From positions 32,563-96,562 of the forward strand of contig JAEXNT010000001.1 in the NCBI GenBank assembly GCA_023439545.1: a stretch of DNA of 64,000 bases, read 5' to 3'. Every line of letters starts with the position of its first letter. Position 1 is the stretch's first letter. Source of the DNA: Bacillota bacterium (lineage in GTDB: Bacteria > Bacillota > Clostridia > Acetivibrionales > DTU013). The translations under genes and the position numbers were made by a program. Under the pieces are notes generated by a model. The model saw only the letters and a program-made list of their open reading frames with translations. It did not search any database and was not told the origin of the DNA. Below, in pieces: positions 43,616-52,021 of the stretch.

Positions 43616-43975
43616 ATGAGTAAAGTGCTGATCGTTGATGATGCGGCATTCATGAGAATGGCTCTCAGAAAAATTCTGGAGAAATGCGGGTTTGATGTAG
43701 TAGCCGAAGCGGAGAACGGAGTTGCCGCGGTGCATAGATATAAGGAATTTCAACCCGACATTGTCACTATGGACATAACCATGCCTGATATGAACGGGAT
43801 CGAAGCCTTAAAAGAGATCAAATCATTTGACCCGAAAGCGAAAGTAGTTATGGTCTCGGCTCTGGGGCAGGAGTCTTACATAAAGGAAGCAATTGTTGCC
43901 GGGGCAGCTTATTTTATTGTCAAGCCTTTTGTTGAAAACCATGTAGTTGAGACATTGAAAAAGATTCTTGCATAA
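43616..43975 (+). CDS. cheY: Chemotaxis response regulator CheY
   Basis: 119 residues, a stand-alone receiver domain. Acidic pair Asp 9/Asp 10 in 'LIVDDAAFMR', phosphoacceptor Asp 53 in 'VTMDITMPDMNG', and conserved Lys in 'YFIVKPF'. GGGAGGAAT lies upstream. It is the first gene after the c-di-GMP riboswitch. In motile cells CheY-P acts on the flagellar switch; in this window no flagellar gene is present, so the output could also be non-flagellar. Confidence 0.93.
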   Translation: MSKVLIVDDAAFMRMALRKILEKCGFDVVAEAENGVAAVHRYKEFQPDIVTMDITMPDMNGIEALKEIKSFDPKAKVVMVSALGQESYIKEAIVAGAAYFIVKPFVENHVVETLKKILA

Positions 43976-44004
43976 ATATTCAGAAACTAAAAGAGGTGAT
44001 CATA

Positions 44005-46023
44005 TTGCAGGACGATAGAAACGATCCAATGCTTGATATGTTTATTTTTGAAACCTCTCAACTGCTTGAACAGCTCGAGCAGATCATAATCGGCAGCGAA
44101 AGCTCGGGTTGTTATGATCAGGAAAACATAAATGAAATATTCAGGATAATGCACACAATAAAAGGATCTTCAGCCATGATGGGTTTTGATAATATTTCAA
44201 AACTTACACATTCCGTAGAAGACCTTTTTAGTATCCTGCGCGAAGACAAGCAGGTAAACGAGGATTATACAGTGCTCTCGGATATTATTCTGGAAAGCGC
44301 GGATTTTATAAAAGCTGAGACTCTGGCAATAGAAAAGGGAAACGCAGCCAACGGTGATGCTGCTCCGTACATAGAGAAGGTAAAAAACATACTGGCTTCC
44401 ATCAAAGGTCAGGTTCAAAGCACTCATGTAAATGCTTCGGATATACCGGGCGCAGAGGGGGATTACATGCGGACTGGCGGCGTCGAACAGCCTGCTGAAG
44501 GTTCCAATGATAAAAAGAGCTTCAGAGCCGTAATACGCTTCGAAGAAGGCTGCGCTATGGAAAGCATGCGTGCGTATGCGCTTGTTCACTCCCTTTCGGA
44601 ATTCTCATCAAATATCAGCCATATTCCTGAGAATCTCGATGATACCGACGGCACAAACGAAAAAATAAAAAAAGACGGTTTTCAGGTTAGTTTCAAAGCT
44701 GATCTGCCTTATGAAGAAATATACAAGTGTCTATCCAGGACAATTTTTCTGAAAGACCTGAAGCTCGTTGATCTGGCGCAGGCTGCAGAAACCGCGCGAA
44801 CGGCCGCCGTCAACGACTCAAACGGCCTTGAAATGGACGCGAAGACAGCGCCGGCACATCGTAACCTAATCAGTGTAAATGTAAGCAAGCTTGACAAGTT
44901 GATGGATCTTGTAGGCGAACTTGTGATTTCCGAATCGATGGTTACACAGGATCCTGGCCTCGCGGGTCTGGCGCTTGAAAATTTCCGGAAGGCGGCCAGA
45001 CAGCATCGTAAAATAATAAACGAACTCCAGGATGTCGCCATGTCGATAAGGATGGTTCCGCTATCCTCCACATTCCGGAAAATGAGCAGAATAGTGCGCG
45101 ATATGAGTAAAAAGCTTGATAAAGATGTCAAACTGGTTATTATCGGCGAGGAGACAGAGGTTGATAAAAACATTATAGAACACATTTCCGATCCCCTTAT
45201 GCACATTATTAGAAATTCCGTGGATCACGGCATAGAGTCGCCCGAGGAAAGAAGTGCAAAGGGAAAAGCCGTTACCGGGACGATTACCCTGGAAGCAAAG
45301 AATGCCGGGGGGGACGTGTTGATAATTGTCAAGGATGACGGCAAAGGCCTTGACAAGGCAAGGATACTGGCAAAGGCAAGGGAGAATGGTCTGATAGGCA
45401 GGCCTGAAGGCGAGCTTCTGGACAGGGAAATATATTCTTACATATTCCTGCCCGGCTTTTCCACTAAAGAAAGCACAACAGAATTTTCAGGCCGGGGCGT
45501 CGGTATGGACGTTGTTACCAGGAATATAGGCGCAGTCGGAGGTACTGTTTCGGTGGTCAGCTTCCCGGGAGAAGGCGCGACTTTTACTGTGAAAATTCCA
45601 TTGACGCTCGCGATAATGGACGGAATGACGATCAGGGTCGGCAAAGCGAAATATACGATCCCGATCGCCAGCATAAGGGAGTCCTTCAAGGCGCAGGAGA
45701 AGGATGTCATCATTGATCCGGAAAACAATGAAATGATCATGATAAGAGGCAAATGCTATCCTGTATTGAGGCTGCATGAAATATACAAGGTTGCGACCGG
45801 GATCACAAATATCTCCGACGGGATCGTTATAATGGCGGAAAACGAAGGTAAGGGCTACTGCATCTTTGCTGATGAACTGATAGGTCAGCAGCAGGTCGTT
45901 GTAAAGACGTTGCCGGATTATATAAAAAACCTAAAAAAGGTAAGGGGGGTTGCAGGCTGTACACTGCTGGGCGACGGAAGTATCAGTTTGATACTTGATA
46001 TGGCGTCCTTGCTTACTTATTGA
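44005..46023 (+). CDS. cheA: Chemotaxis histidine kinase CheA
   Basis: 672 residues from TTG 44005, which is correctly spaced from AGAGGTGAT; a GTG at 43996 lies inside that site. HPt domain with the phosphorylated His 50 in 'IMHTIKGSSAMMGF', a P2-like CheY-binding region (about 170-260), dimerisation helices, HATPase ('HIIRNSVDHGIE', 'DDGKGLD', 'GRGVGMDVV') and a C-terminal CheW-like domain. It takes signals from the MCP via CheW and phosphorylates CheY and CheB, all encoded in this operon. Confidence 0.96.
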   Translation: MQDDRNDPMLDMFIFETSQLLEQLEQIIIGSESSGCYDQENINEIFRIMHTIKGSSAMMGFDNISKLTHSVEDLFSILREDKQVNEDYTVLSDIILESADFIKAETLAIEKGNAANGDAAPYIEKVKNILASIKGQVQSTHVNASDIPGAEGDYMRTGGVEQPAEGSNDKKSFRAVIRFEEGCAMESMRAYALVHSLSEFSSNISHIPENLDDTDGTNEKIKKDGFQVSFKADLPYEEIYKCLSRTIFLKDLKLVDLAQAAETARTAAVNDSNGLEMDAKTAPAHRNLISVNVSKLDKLMDLVGELVISESMVTQDPGLAGLALENFRKAARQHRKIINELQDVAMSIRMVPLSSTFRKMSRIVRDMSKKLDKDVKLVIIGEETEVDKNIIEHISDPLMHIIRNSVDHGIESPEERSAKGKAVTGTITLEAKNAGGDVLIIVKDDGKGLDKARILAKARENGLIGRPEGELLDREIYSYIFLPGFSTKESTTEFSGRGVGMDVVTRNIGAVGGTVSVVSFPGEGATFTVKIPLTLAIMDGMTIRVGKAKYTIPIASIRESFKAQEKDVIIDPENNEMIMIRGKCYPVLRLHEIYKVATGITNISDGIVIMAENEGKGYCIFADELIGQQQVVVKTLPDYIKNLKKVRGVAGCTLLGDGSISLILDMASLLTY

Positions 46024-46044
46024 GCATAGAGGGGAGATGGAAAG

Positions 46045-46539
46045 ATGGCGGATTTGATTGAAGAAAATGTGGAGTTGGAAGAAGACACGCAGAAAGGCAG
46101 ATTTTTGACATTCCTTATCGGTAAGGAAACCTATGGAATAGAAATACGCTTCGTCACGGAGATCATAGGAATCCAGGCGATTACTGAAATACCCGAACTG
46201 CCCGAATATGTAAAGGGGATAATCAATCTGAGGGGAAAGATAATTCCTGTTATGGATGTAAGACTGCGTTTTAAAAAGGAACCGAGGGAATACAACGACA
46301 GGACTTGTGTGATAGTGGTCGATATCAATGACATATCGATCGGACTGATAGTAGACAGTGTTTCAGAGGTGCTCACGATACCCGATCAGGATATAGTGGA
46401 ACCGCCGCAGGTAAACAGCGGAACAGGCAACAGGTATATCAAAAACATAGGTAAGGTCGGAAACAATGTCAAGCTGCTGCTCGATTGTGAGAAGTTATTG
46501 ACGGAGGAAGAAATCGAGGATCTGAGTGAAGCCATATAA
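46045..46539 (+). CDS. cheW: Chemotaxis coupling protein CheW
   Basis: This 164-residue SH3-like protein links receptors to CheA. 'FLIGKETYGIEIRFVTEII', 'LPEYVKGIINLRGKIIPV' and 'IGLIVDSVSEVL' are the diagnostic CheW segments. A short acidic extension lies at each end. It follows cheA by 21 bp. Confidence 0.95.
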   Translation: MADLIEENVELEEDTQKGRFLTFLIGKETYGIEIRFVTEIIGIQAITEIPELPEYVKGIINLRGKIIPVMDVRLRFKKEPREYNDRTCVIVVDINDISIGLIVDSVSEVLTIPDQDIVEPPQVNSGTGNRYIKNIGKVGNNVKLLLDCEKLLTEEEIEDLSEAI

Positions 46540-46603
46540 TTTACGAAGCAGAATCGCAGTATTATACGTGCAAACGATAATCAGAAGGGACGATGAATAG
46601 ACG

Positions 46604-48442
46604 ATGAAATGGTTTTCGAATTTGAATATAGCAAAACGGCTGATAATCAGTTTTCTTGTAGTAGCTTTTATTGCGGCGGTGGTCGGTGCTGTCGCATTGC
46701 TCAATATTACGAATATAAATAATGCAGATACAGCTCTATATAAGGAAAATACATTGGGGCTGCAGTACGTGGGAACAGCGGGCATATATTTCCAGAAGCT
46801 GAGATATGGCGTGCTTAAATTGACCATTGACGACGCAGCCGGCAGAGCGGAAACAATGAGCAAGTTTGACAGTTATACGGCGTCAGTCGATGAAAGCCTG
46901 AACTCATATAAAAATTCCTGCATAACGGATGACAAAGACCTTGCGCTTATCCAATCGATATTATCCCAGTGGGAGGAATACAAAACCCATTTGCAGAAGG
47001 TTGTCGAATCGGCGAACGCCGGGCAGATCGGTCAGGCAGATCAGATAATCACCGATATGAGGACAATAGGCGAAGCTTTGATCGATTCACTTGACAAAAT
47101 CATGCTAAACAATGAAACTTCCGCAAAGCAGAAATCCGATTCCAACAGCAGCACTGCAGCGACCGCTTCGCTGACTATGATAATTGTAATCGTCATAGGA
47201 GTAATCATATCGCTCATACTTGGCATTTCAATAGCGCGCGGTATCAGCAAGCCTGTCAACAAGCTGGTGGATGCTGCCGACAAGCTTGCTCTCGGCGACA
47301 TTAACGTGAATGTTGAGGCCAATACCAGGGATGAAATAGGCAAACTGGCAAAATCCTTCGCAACGCTTATCGAAAGTACAAGAGAACAGGCAATGATAGC
47401 CGAAAGGCTGGCCGACGCGGATTTGTCCGTACAGGTCAAGGTCAGGTCGGTAAATGATCTTCTGGGTAATAAGCTGTCTGTTCTCGTGGAAACCCTGAAT
47501 AACGATTTTTCGGAAATAGCATCCGCGGCGGAACAAGTGGCTACGGGTTCGAGACAGATATCCGATTCGAGCATCACGCTCTCACAGGGAGCCACGGAGC
47601 AGGCAAGCTCGGTGCAAGAGCTTACGGCGTCGCTTGAGGAAATATCTTCACAAACCAAGCTCAATGCCGAAAATGCAGACAGGGCGAACGAACTTGCGGA
47701 AAGTGCAAAAACCAATGCTGCCGAGGGCAATACTCACATGAAGGAAATGCTTAAGGCTATGGACGAGATCAACGTATCCTCCAGTAATATATACAAGATC
47801 ATCAAGGTTATCGACGATATCGCCTTCCAGACAAATATTCTCGCGTTAAACGCCGCTGTTGAGGCTGCCAGGGCAGGCCAGCACGGAAAAGGGTTTGCAG
47901 TGGTAGCTGAAGAAGTAAGGAATCTGGCAGCGCGCTCCGCCAGTGCCGCAAAAGAGACCGCGGATATGATAGAAGGTTCGATTAAAAAAGTGGATGCGGG
48001 TACCAGGATCGCCAAAGATACTGCCGAGGCACTGAATAAAATCGTTAATGAGATAGCAAAAGCGGCCGAACTGGTTAATGGAATTGCTGACGCTTCCAAT
48101 GAACAGGCTTCTGGAATCAATCAGATAAACCAGGGCATAATGCAGGTATCGGAAGTAATACAGACCAACTCCGCAACCTCTGAAGAAAGTGCCGCAGCCA
48201 GTGAAGAATTGTCAGGCCAGGCCCAGATGCTGAGTGAACTGGTGGACAAGTTCAAGCTGAGGAAAATCAACAAATCATACAGCAAGTTCGGCGAGCTGGA
48301 TCCGGAAGCCTTAAGAATGCTGGAGGAACTGTCCGACAAGAAAAAGACTGCTTCACGGCAGGCTCTCGATATCGATGATGAAGTACAGGTTCCCAAGGTC
48401 AAAAAGATAGCGCTTAGCAACAAGGAATTCGGAAAGTATTAA
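46604..48442 (+). CDS. Methyl-accepting chemotaxis protein
   Basis: 612 residues. TM1 at about 11-31, an extracytoplasmic four-helix-bundle sensor (4HB_MCP, about 35-185), TM2 (about 190-212), HAMP, then a long signalling coiled-coil with the hairpin tip 'DIAFQTNILALNAAVEAARAG' (partly quoted in neighbours of the family as the CheA/CheW contact). The C-terminal ~60 residues are an unstructured charged tail without the NWETF-type CheR tether. It is the only receptor gene in this operon and is probably its dedicated sensor. Confidence 0.95.
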   Translation: MKWFSNLNIAKRLIISFLVVAFIAAVVGAVALLNITNINNADTALYKENTLGLQYVGTAGIYFQKLRYGVLKLTIDDAAGRAETMSKFDSYTASVDESLNSYKNSCITDDKDLALIQSILSQWEEYKTHLQKVVESANAGQIGQADQIITDMRTIGEALIDSLDKIMLNNETSAKQKSDSNSSTAATASLTMIIVIVIGVIISLILGISIARGISKPVNKLVDAADKLALGDINVNVEANTRDEIGKLAKSFATLIESTREQAMIAERLADADLSVQVKVRSVNDLLGNKLSVLVETLNNDFSEIASAAEQVATGSRQISDSSITLSQGATEQASSVQELTASLEEISSQTKLNAENADRANELAESAKTNAAEGNTHMKEMLKAMDEINVSSSNIYKIIKVIDDIAFQTNILALNAAVEAARAGQHGKGFAVVAEEVRNLAARSASAAKETADMIEGSIKKVDAGTRIAKDTAEALNKIVNEIAKAAELVNGIADASNEQASGINQINQGIMQVSEVIQTNSATSEESAAASEELSGQAQMLSELVDKFKLRKINKSYSKFGELDPEALRMLEELSDKKKTASRQALDIDDEVQVPKVKKIALSNKEFGKY

Positions 48443-48525
48443 ATCAGGTTTTTATAAAGGCGCCGGCGGGGAAAGAACGGAACGAAAACCGCCCTTTCCC
48501 TTGCCTGTCTTCGCGGGTGGAGTCT

Positions 48526-49341
48526 ATGATAACGATAACTAAAAAGGAATTCAGGCAGTTAGCCGAATATATAAAATCAAACTATGGCATCAATCTGAAG
48601 GACGAAAAGCAGGCCCTGGTAACGGGAAGACTCCATAATATACTGGTACAGAATAACTTCTGCAGCTTTACGGAATACTTCGAACACATCATATCCGACA
48701 GGACAGGGATGGCTGCAATTACTCTTATAGATAAAATTACGACAAATCATACCTTTTTCATGAGGGAAGCAGATCATTTTTTTTATTTTCGGGACAAGGT
48801 CCTGCCTTATCTCAAAAAAGCAGCTGATGAAAACGATCTGAGAATATGGAGCGCCGGTTGTTCCACAGGTGAAGAACCATATACCCTGGCCATGATACTC
48901 GACGAATTTTTCGGCGGGGAGAAAATATTCTGGGATACAAAGATCCTGGCAACCGATATATCAAGCAGCGTCCTTGAAAGGGCACAACGGGGTATATACG
49001 GCGCAGATGCGGTTGCTTCGCTGCCATCCGCGTGGAAACTCAACTATTTTAAAAAGTGCGACCAGGAAAATTTCATTGTTGCGGATAAAATCAGGAGCGA
49101 GGTCATATACAGAAAGCTTAACCTGATGGATAAGACATTCCCCTTCAGAGCAAAATTTCACACCATTTTCTGCAGGAACGTAATGATTTACTTCGACGCC
49201 CCGACCAAACTGGAGCTGATCAGGAAGTTCTACGATCTGACCGAGTACGGCGGCTACCTTTTCATCGGACATTCAGAATCCCTCGGACATGAAGGTTCGG
49301 GGTACAGATACGTAATGCCTGCCGTTTACAGAAAGGAATAG
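48526..49341 (+). CDS. cheR: Chemotaxis protein methyltransferase CheR
   Basis: 271 residues from ATG 48526; a GTG 9 bases upstream has no ribosome site, while GGTGGAG precedes the ATG closely. N-terminal helical domain, then the SAM-binding fold 'IWSAGCSTGEEPYTLAM', 'ATDISSSVLERAQRGIY', 'FHTIFCRNVMIYF' and 'GYLFIGHSESL'. It methylates receptor glutamates for adaptation. It ends 5 bp before cheB, its antagonist. Confidence 0.95.
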   Translation: MITITKKEFRQLAEYIKSNYGINLKDEKQALVTGRLHNILVQNNFCSFTEYFEHIISDRTGMAAITLIDKITTNHTFFMREADHFFYFRDKVLPYLKKAADENDLRIWSAGCSTGEEPYTLAMILDEFFGGEKIFWDTKILATDISSSVLERAQRGIYGADAVASLPSAWKLNYFKKCDQENFIVADKIRSEVIYRKLNLMDKTFPFRAKFHTIFCRNVMIYFDAPTKLELIRKFYDLTEYGGYLFIGHSESLGHEGSGYRYVMPAVYRKE

Positions 49342-49346
49342 GCGCC

Positions 49347-50408
49347 ATGCCAATTAACAAGAGGATCAGGGTGCTGGTAGTCGACGACAGCCCGTTATTC
49401 CGGGCAGTGCTTGCAAAAGGTATAGCTTCGGATCCGGATATCGAAATAGTTGCCGCGGCCAGCGATCCTTTCGACGCCAGGGACAGGATCATCGAGCATG
49501 AACCCGATGTTATGACCTGTGATGTAGAGATGCCGAAGATGAACGGGATAGAGTTCATAAGAAGGCTCATGCCCCAGTATCCGATTCCCGTCGTTGTGGT
49601 AAGCTCCGTCAGCGATGCGGTTTTCGGCGCGATGGAGGCAGGCGCGGTAGACTTTGTAGTTAAGCCGGATATGAGTCTTGTAAGGGATATGGAAATATTT
49701 ATTAATGAGCTTATCAGGAAAATAAAGATAGCATCTGTCGTTAACCGGAACCAGCTTGGAAAGAACGGCGCTTTACACAATGCGGCCGGACAAGTGAGAA
49801 CAGAGCAGAAAAATACATATTCGGCAGGCAGGATTGAAAAAAGCAGCCGTGTCATAGCAATAGGAGCTTCCACCGGAGGGACCGAAGCGATAAGCAAAAT
49901 TATGGGTTCGCTGCCGCCTGATTTGCCGGGTATAGTGATAGTGCAGCACATACCTCCCGTATTTTCCAGGATATTTGCAGAGAGGTTGAACAAATCCAGC
50001 CGGCTGCAGATAAATGAAGCCAGGGATGGAGACTGCCTCGAAAACGGCCGTGTGCTGATCGCGCCGGGTGATGCGCACATGAGGTTGAGAAAATCGGGCG
50101 GAAGGTACAGAGTAGAGGTTTTCCGAGGGGAGAAGGTCAACGGGCACTGCCCTTCCGTTGATGTGCTTTTTGAATCCGTCGCTGTGGAATGCGGCGCCGA
50201 TGCGGTCGGGATCATACTCACAGGCATGGGGTATGACGGCGCCAAGGGACTTTTATCGATGCGAAAGAACGGAGCAAGGACCATAGGACAGGATGAAAGC
50301 TCCTGCATCGTTTATGGAATGCCGAAAGTCGCATATAACATAGGAGCAGTCGAAAAGCAGGCTTCGTTGGATAAAATACCACAGGTATTGCAGTCATTGC
50401 TTAGATAG
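49347..50408 (+). CDS. cheB: Protein-glutamate methylesterase/glutaminase CheB
   Basis: 353 residues. Receiver domain with 'VLVVDDSPLFR' and phosphoacceptor Asp 59 in 'VMTCDVEMPKMNG', a linker, then the methylesterase domain with the catalytic Ser in 'IGASTGGTEA', His in 'IVQHIPP' and Asp in 'GMGYDGAKG'. Phosphorylation by CheA activates removal of receptor methyl groups. It is the last gene of the operon. AAAGGA precedes the ATG. Confidence 0.96.
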   Translation: MPINKRIRVLVVDDSPLFRAVLAKGIASDPDIEIVAAASDPFDARDRIIEHEPDVMTCDVEMPKMNGIEFIRRLMPQYPIPVVVVSSVSDAVFGAMEAGAVDFVVKPDMSLVRDMEIFINELIRKIKIASVVNRNQLGKNGALHNAAGQVRTEQKNTYSAGRIEKSSRVIAIGASTGGTEAISKIMGSLPPDLPGIVIVQHIPPVFSRIFAERLNKSSRLQINEARDGDCLENGRVLIAPGDAHMRLRKSGGRYRVEVFRGEKVNGHCPSVDVLFESVAVECGADAVGIILTGMGYDGAKGLLSMRKNGARTIGQDESSCIVYGMPKVAYNIGAVEKQASLDKIPQVLQSLLR

Positions 50409-50413
50409 AGGGG

Positions 50414-50544
50414 AAATCATACGGGAGCATCACGGAAATCGTGCGGAAATAAAACGTAAATCATACATAAATCATGCGAAATAATCTCTGATTTGCACAT
50501 AATTCGTACGATTTGTTGACTTGTATCGTACGATCTGATATGCT
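50414..50544 (+). promoter_or_regulatory. Phased operator array and promoter of the Phd-Uma2 gene
   Basis: Related sites of consensus AAATCRTRCGR occur at 50414, 50436, 50458, 50469, 50501 and 50523. Their spacings are 22, 22, 11, 32 and 22 bp, that is, close to whole helical turns. The last two contain the perfect palindrome TCGTACGA (50504-50511 and 50526-50533). The promoter is TTGACT (50516-50521), a 17-bp spacer and TATGCT (50539-50544), with the second palindrome inside the spacer. A repressor bound there would block RNA polymerase. The Phd-like domain of the gene product is the natural candidate. Confidence 0.75.
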
Positions 50545-50563
50545 TTTGTCAGAGGTGATCTAT

Positions 50564-51331
50564 GTGAGTTCCATCAATTATAAAGAGGGAGTCGTGATAA
50601 CGGCTACAGAATTCAAGAAAAATCTTGGAAAATACATTGATTTCGTTGAGACGCAAAACGATGTGGTCATCACTAAAAACGGCAAAAAAATCGCGAGACT
50701 GACGCCATATGTCACCGATATAGAGCAATACTTCACAGTCAGGGAAAATGCGCTCGATTATCAATACGGCGGCAAGAAGGTCTCGTATGAAGAGTTCATG
50801 GAAATAAACGAAAAAAGCACGCTCAGGATGGAGTACATCAACGGCGAGATATACCTGCTGGCTTCCCCTAATGTAGAGCATCAGTCGATACTTGGAAAGA
50901 TGTATCTGATCTTTCAGGACTATTTCAAAAACAAGAAATGCAGGCCATTTTTTGCGCCTTTTGATGTACACTTCAAAAAGAAGGACATCAAGGAGCCCGA
51001 TGTGATGCAGCCCGACCTTTTGGTAGCCTGCGACGCGGAGGGCAACGTCAATGCAAAGGGGCGGTATATGGGCACTCCGGCACTGACTGTCGAAATACTT
51101 TCGGACAGTACAAGAAGCAAGGACATGGTAGACAAGCTCAATACATATATGACTTCCGGGGTGAGGGAATACTGGATCATAGACACCAAACAGGAGACTG
51201 TGATGATATATGACTTTTCCGACAGCGGAATAGACCTGCTGAAGGTGTTCGGGAAAGGCGATGTCGCGAGGTCCGTTGTCTATGACGGGCTATCTGCGGA
51301 TGTCGGGGAATTGTTCAATGGACTTTTATAG
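50564..51331 (+). CDS. Phd/YefM-type antitoxin domain fused to Uma2-family (DUF820) nuclease-like domain
   Basis: 255 residues from GTG 50564, placed by AGAGGTGAT; longer in-frame starts overlap the promoter. Residues about 7-50 (ITATEFKKNLGKYIDFVETQ, then 'VVITKNGKKIARL') match the DNA-binding Phd/YefM antitoxin fold. Residues about 75-250 are Uma2-like: 'EYINGEIYLLASP', 'DVMQPDLLVACD', 'ALTVEILSDSTRSKDMVDKL' and 'REYWIIDTKQ', carrying the PD-(D/E)xK-type residues of that family. One protein would thus combine an autoregulatory domain with a putative nuclease. It is alone in its transcription unit. Confidence 0.85.
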   Translation: MSSINYKEGVVITATEFKKNLGKYIDFVETQNDVVITKNGKKIARLTPYVTDIEQYFTVRENALDYQYGGKKVSYEEFMEINEKSTLRMEYINGEIYLLASPNVEHQSILGKMYLIFQDYFKNKKCRPFFAPFDVHFKKKDIKEPDVMQPDLLVACDAEGNVNAKGRYMGTPALTVEILSDSTRSKDMVDKLNTYMTSGVREYWIIDTKQETVMIYDFSDSGIDLLKVFGKGDVARSVVYDGLSADVGELFNGLL

Positions 51332-51379
51332 GTCGGCAGACTTTTATAGAATAGAAACGGGTTCAATGGAAAGGACTCA

Positions 51380-51853
51380 ATGAGTGAGATTGCCAAAAAG
51401 GCCGGACCATATATAAGAATAATTGTAATTGTGCTTTTTCTCTTGTACCTTTCATGCCTGTTTTACCTTACCTTCTTCAGCCATCTCTACGGGCGTGGTT
51501 ACTTTCACAGGAGCATGAACCTGGTTCCTTTCGCTACTATTCGTCTTTTTATCACTTCCGGCCATATCAGAGGCATACTGGTCAATGTATTTGGCAATAT
51601 TGCTGCATTCGTCCCGATGGGCCTGCTTCTGCCTGTTGCCTTCGAGAAGTCCGCACGGCTTTGCAGGACCTTGCTGATTACCTTCGGAGTCTCGCTTATG
51701 ATTGAAATAGTGCAGTATGTCTTTGGTGTGGGGGCTGCAGATGTAGACGACCTGGTGTTGAATCTGTCCGGCGGCCTGACGGGTTACCTGGTTTTCGCCG
51801 CAGGAAGGGTGCTTTACAGGCATATCGTCAAGCCCCGTCATACTATTGCCTAA
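51380..51853 (+). CDS. VanZ-family membrane protein
   Basis: 157 residues with four membrane segments. 'MNLVPFATIRLF', 'VFGNIAAFVPMGLLLP', 'SLMIEIVQYVFGVGAADVDDLVLNLSGG' (shown in part) are the conserved VanZ-like elements (NLxPF, N-x-x-x-F-x-P-x-G, E-x-x-Q, DxDD-x-x-x-N-x-x-G). VanZ proteins are linked to low-level teicoplanin resistance, but most family members are uncharacterised. There is a 48-bp gap from the Uma2 gene. Confidence 0.88.
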   Translation: MSEIAKKAGPYIRIIVIVLFLLYLSCLFYLTFFSHLYGRGYFHRSMNLVPFATIRLFITSGHIRGILVNVFGNIAAFVPMGLLLPVAFEKSARLCRTLLITFGVSLMIEIVQYVFGVGAADVDDLVLNLSGGLTGYLVFAAGRVLYRHIVKPRHTIA

Positions 51854-51960
51854 TAACCTGATCTATCGACACAGTTCACCGACCGGACACCGACCTGGTC
51901 CACGGATCGGATCCATTAATCCGGCTATCGCACAGTCTGCCACCCGGAGACCGACCGGAC

Positions 51961-52021
51961 ACAGACCATCAACAGACCATCAACAGACCATCAACAGACC
52001 GGATCCATCGACCCGGTCTGT
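51961..52021 (+). repeat. 11-bp tandem repeat and hairpin downstream of vanZ
   Basis: ACAGACCATCA is repeated three times (51961-51993) plus a partial copy. It runs into an inverted repeat ACAGACCGG (51994-52002) / CCGGTCTGT (52013-52021) that ends at the stop codon of the convergent oxidoreductase gene. The hairpin may separate the two convergent transcripts. Confidence 0.8.

Noticed and set aside
47041..47730. 229-codon minus-strand frame inside the chemoreceptor gene
   Set aside because: Shadow of the repetitive coiled-coil codons; low-complexity Ser/Ala-rich translation.
49262..50308. 348-codon minus-strand open frame antisense to cheB
   Set aside because: It lies entirely opposite cheR/cheB, which have intact catalytic motifs. 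Its own translation is Ser/Thr/Ile-rich with no domain, as expected for a reverse-strand shadow.
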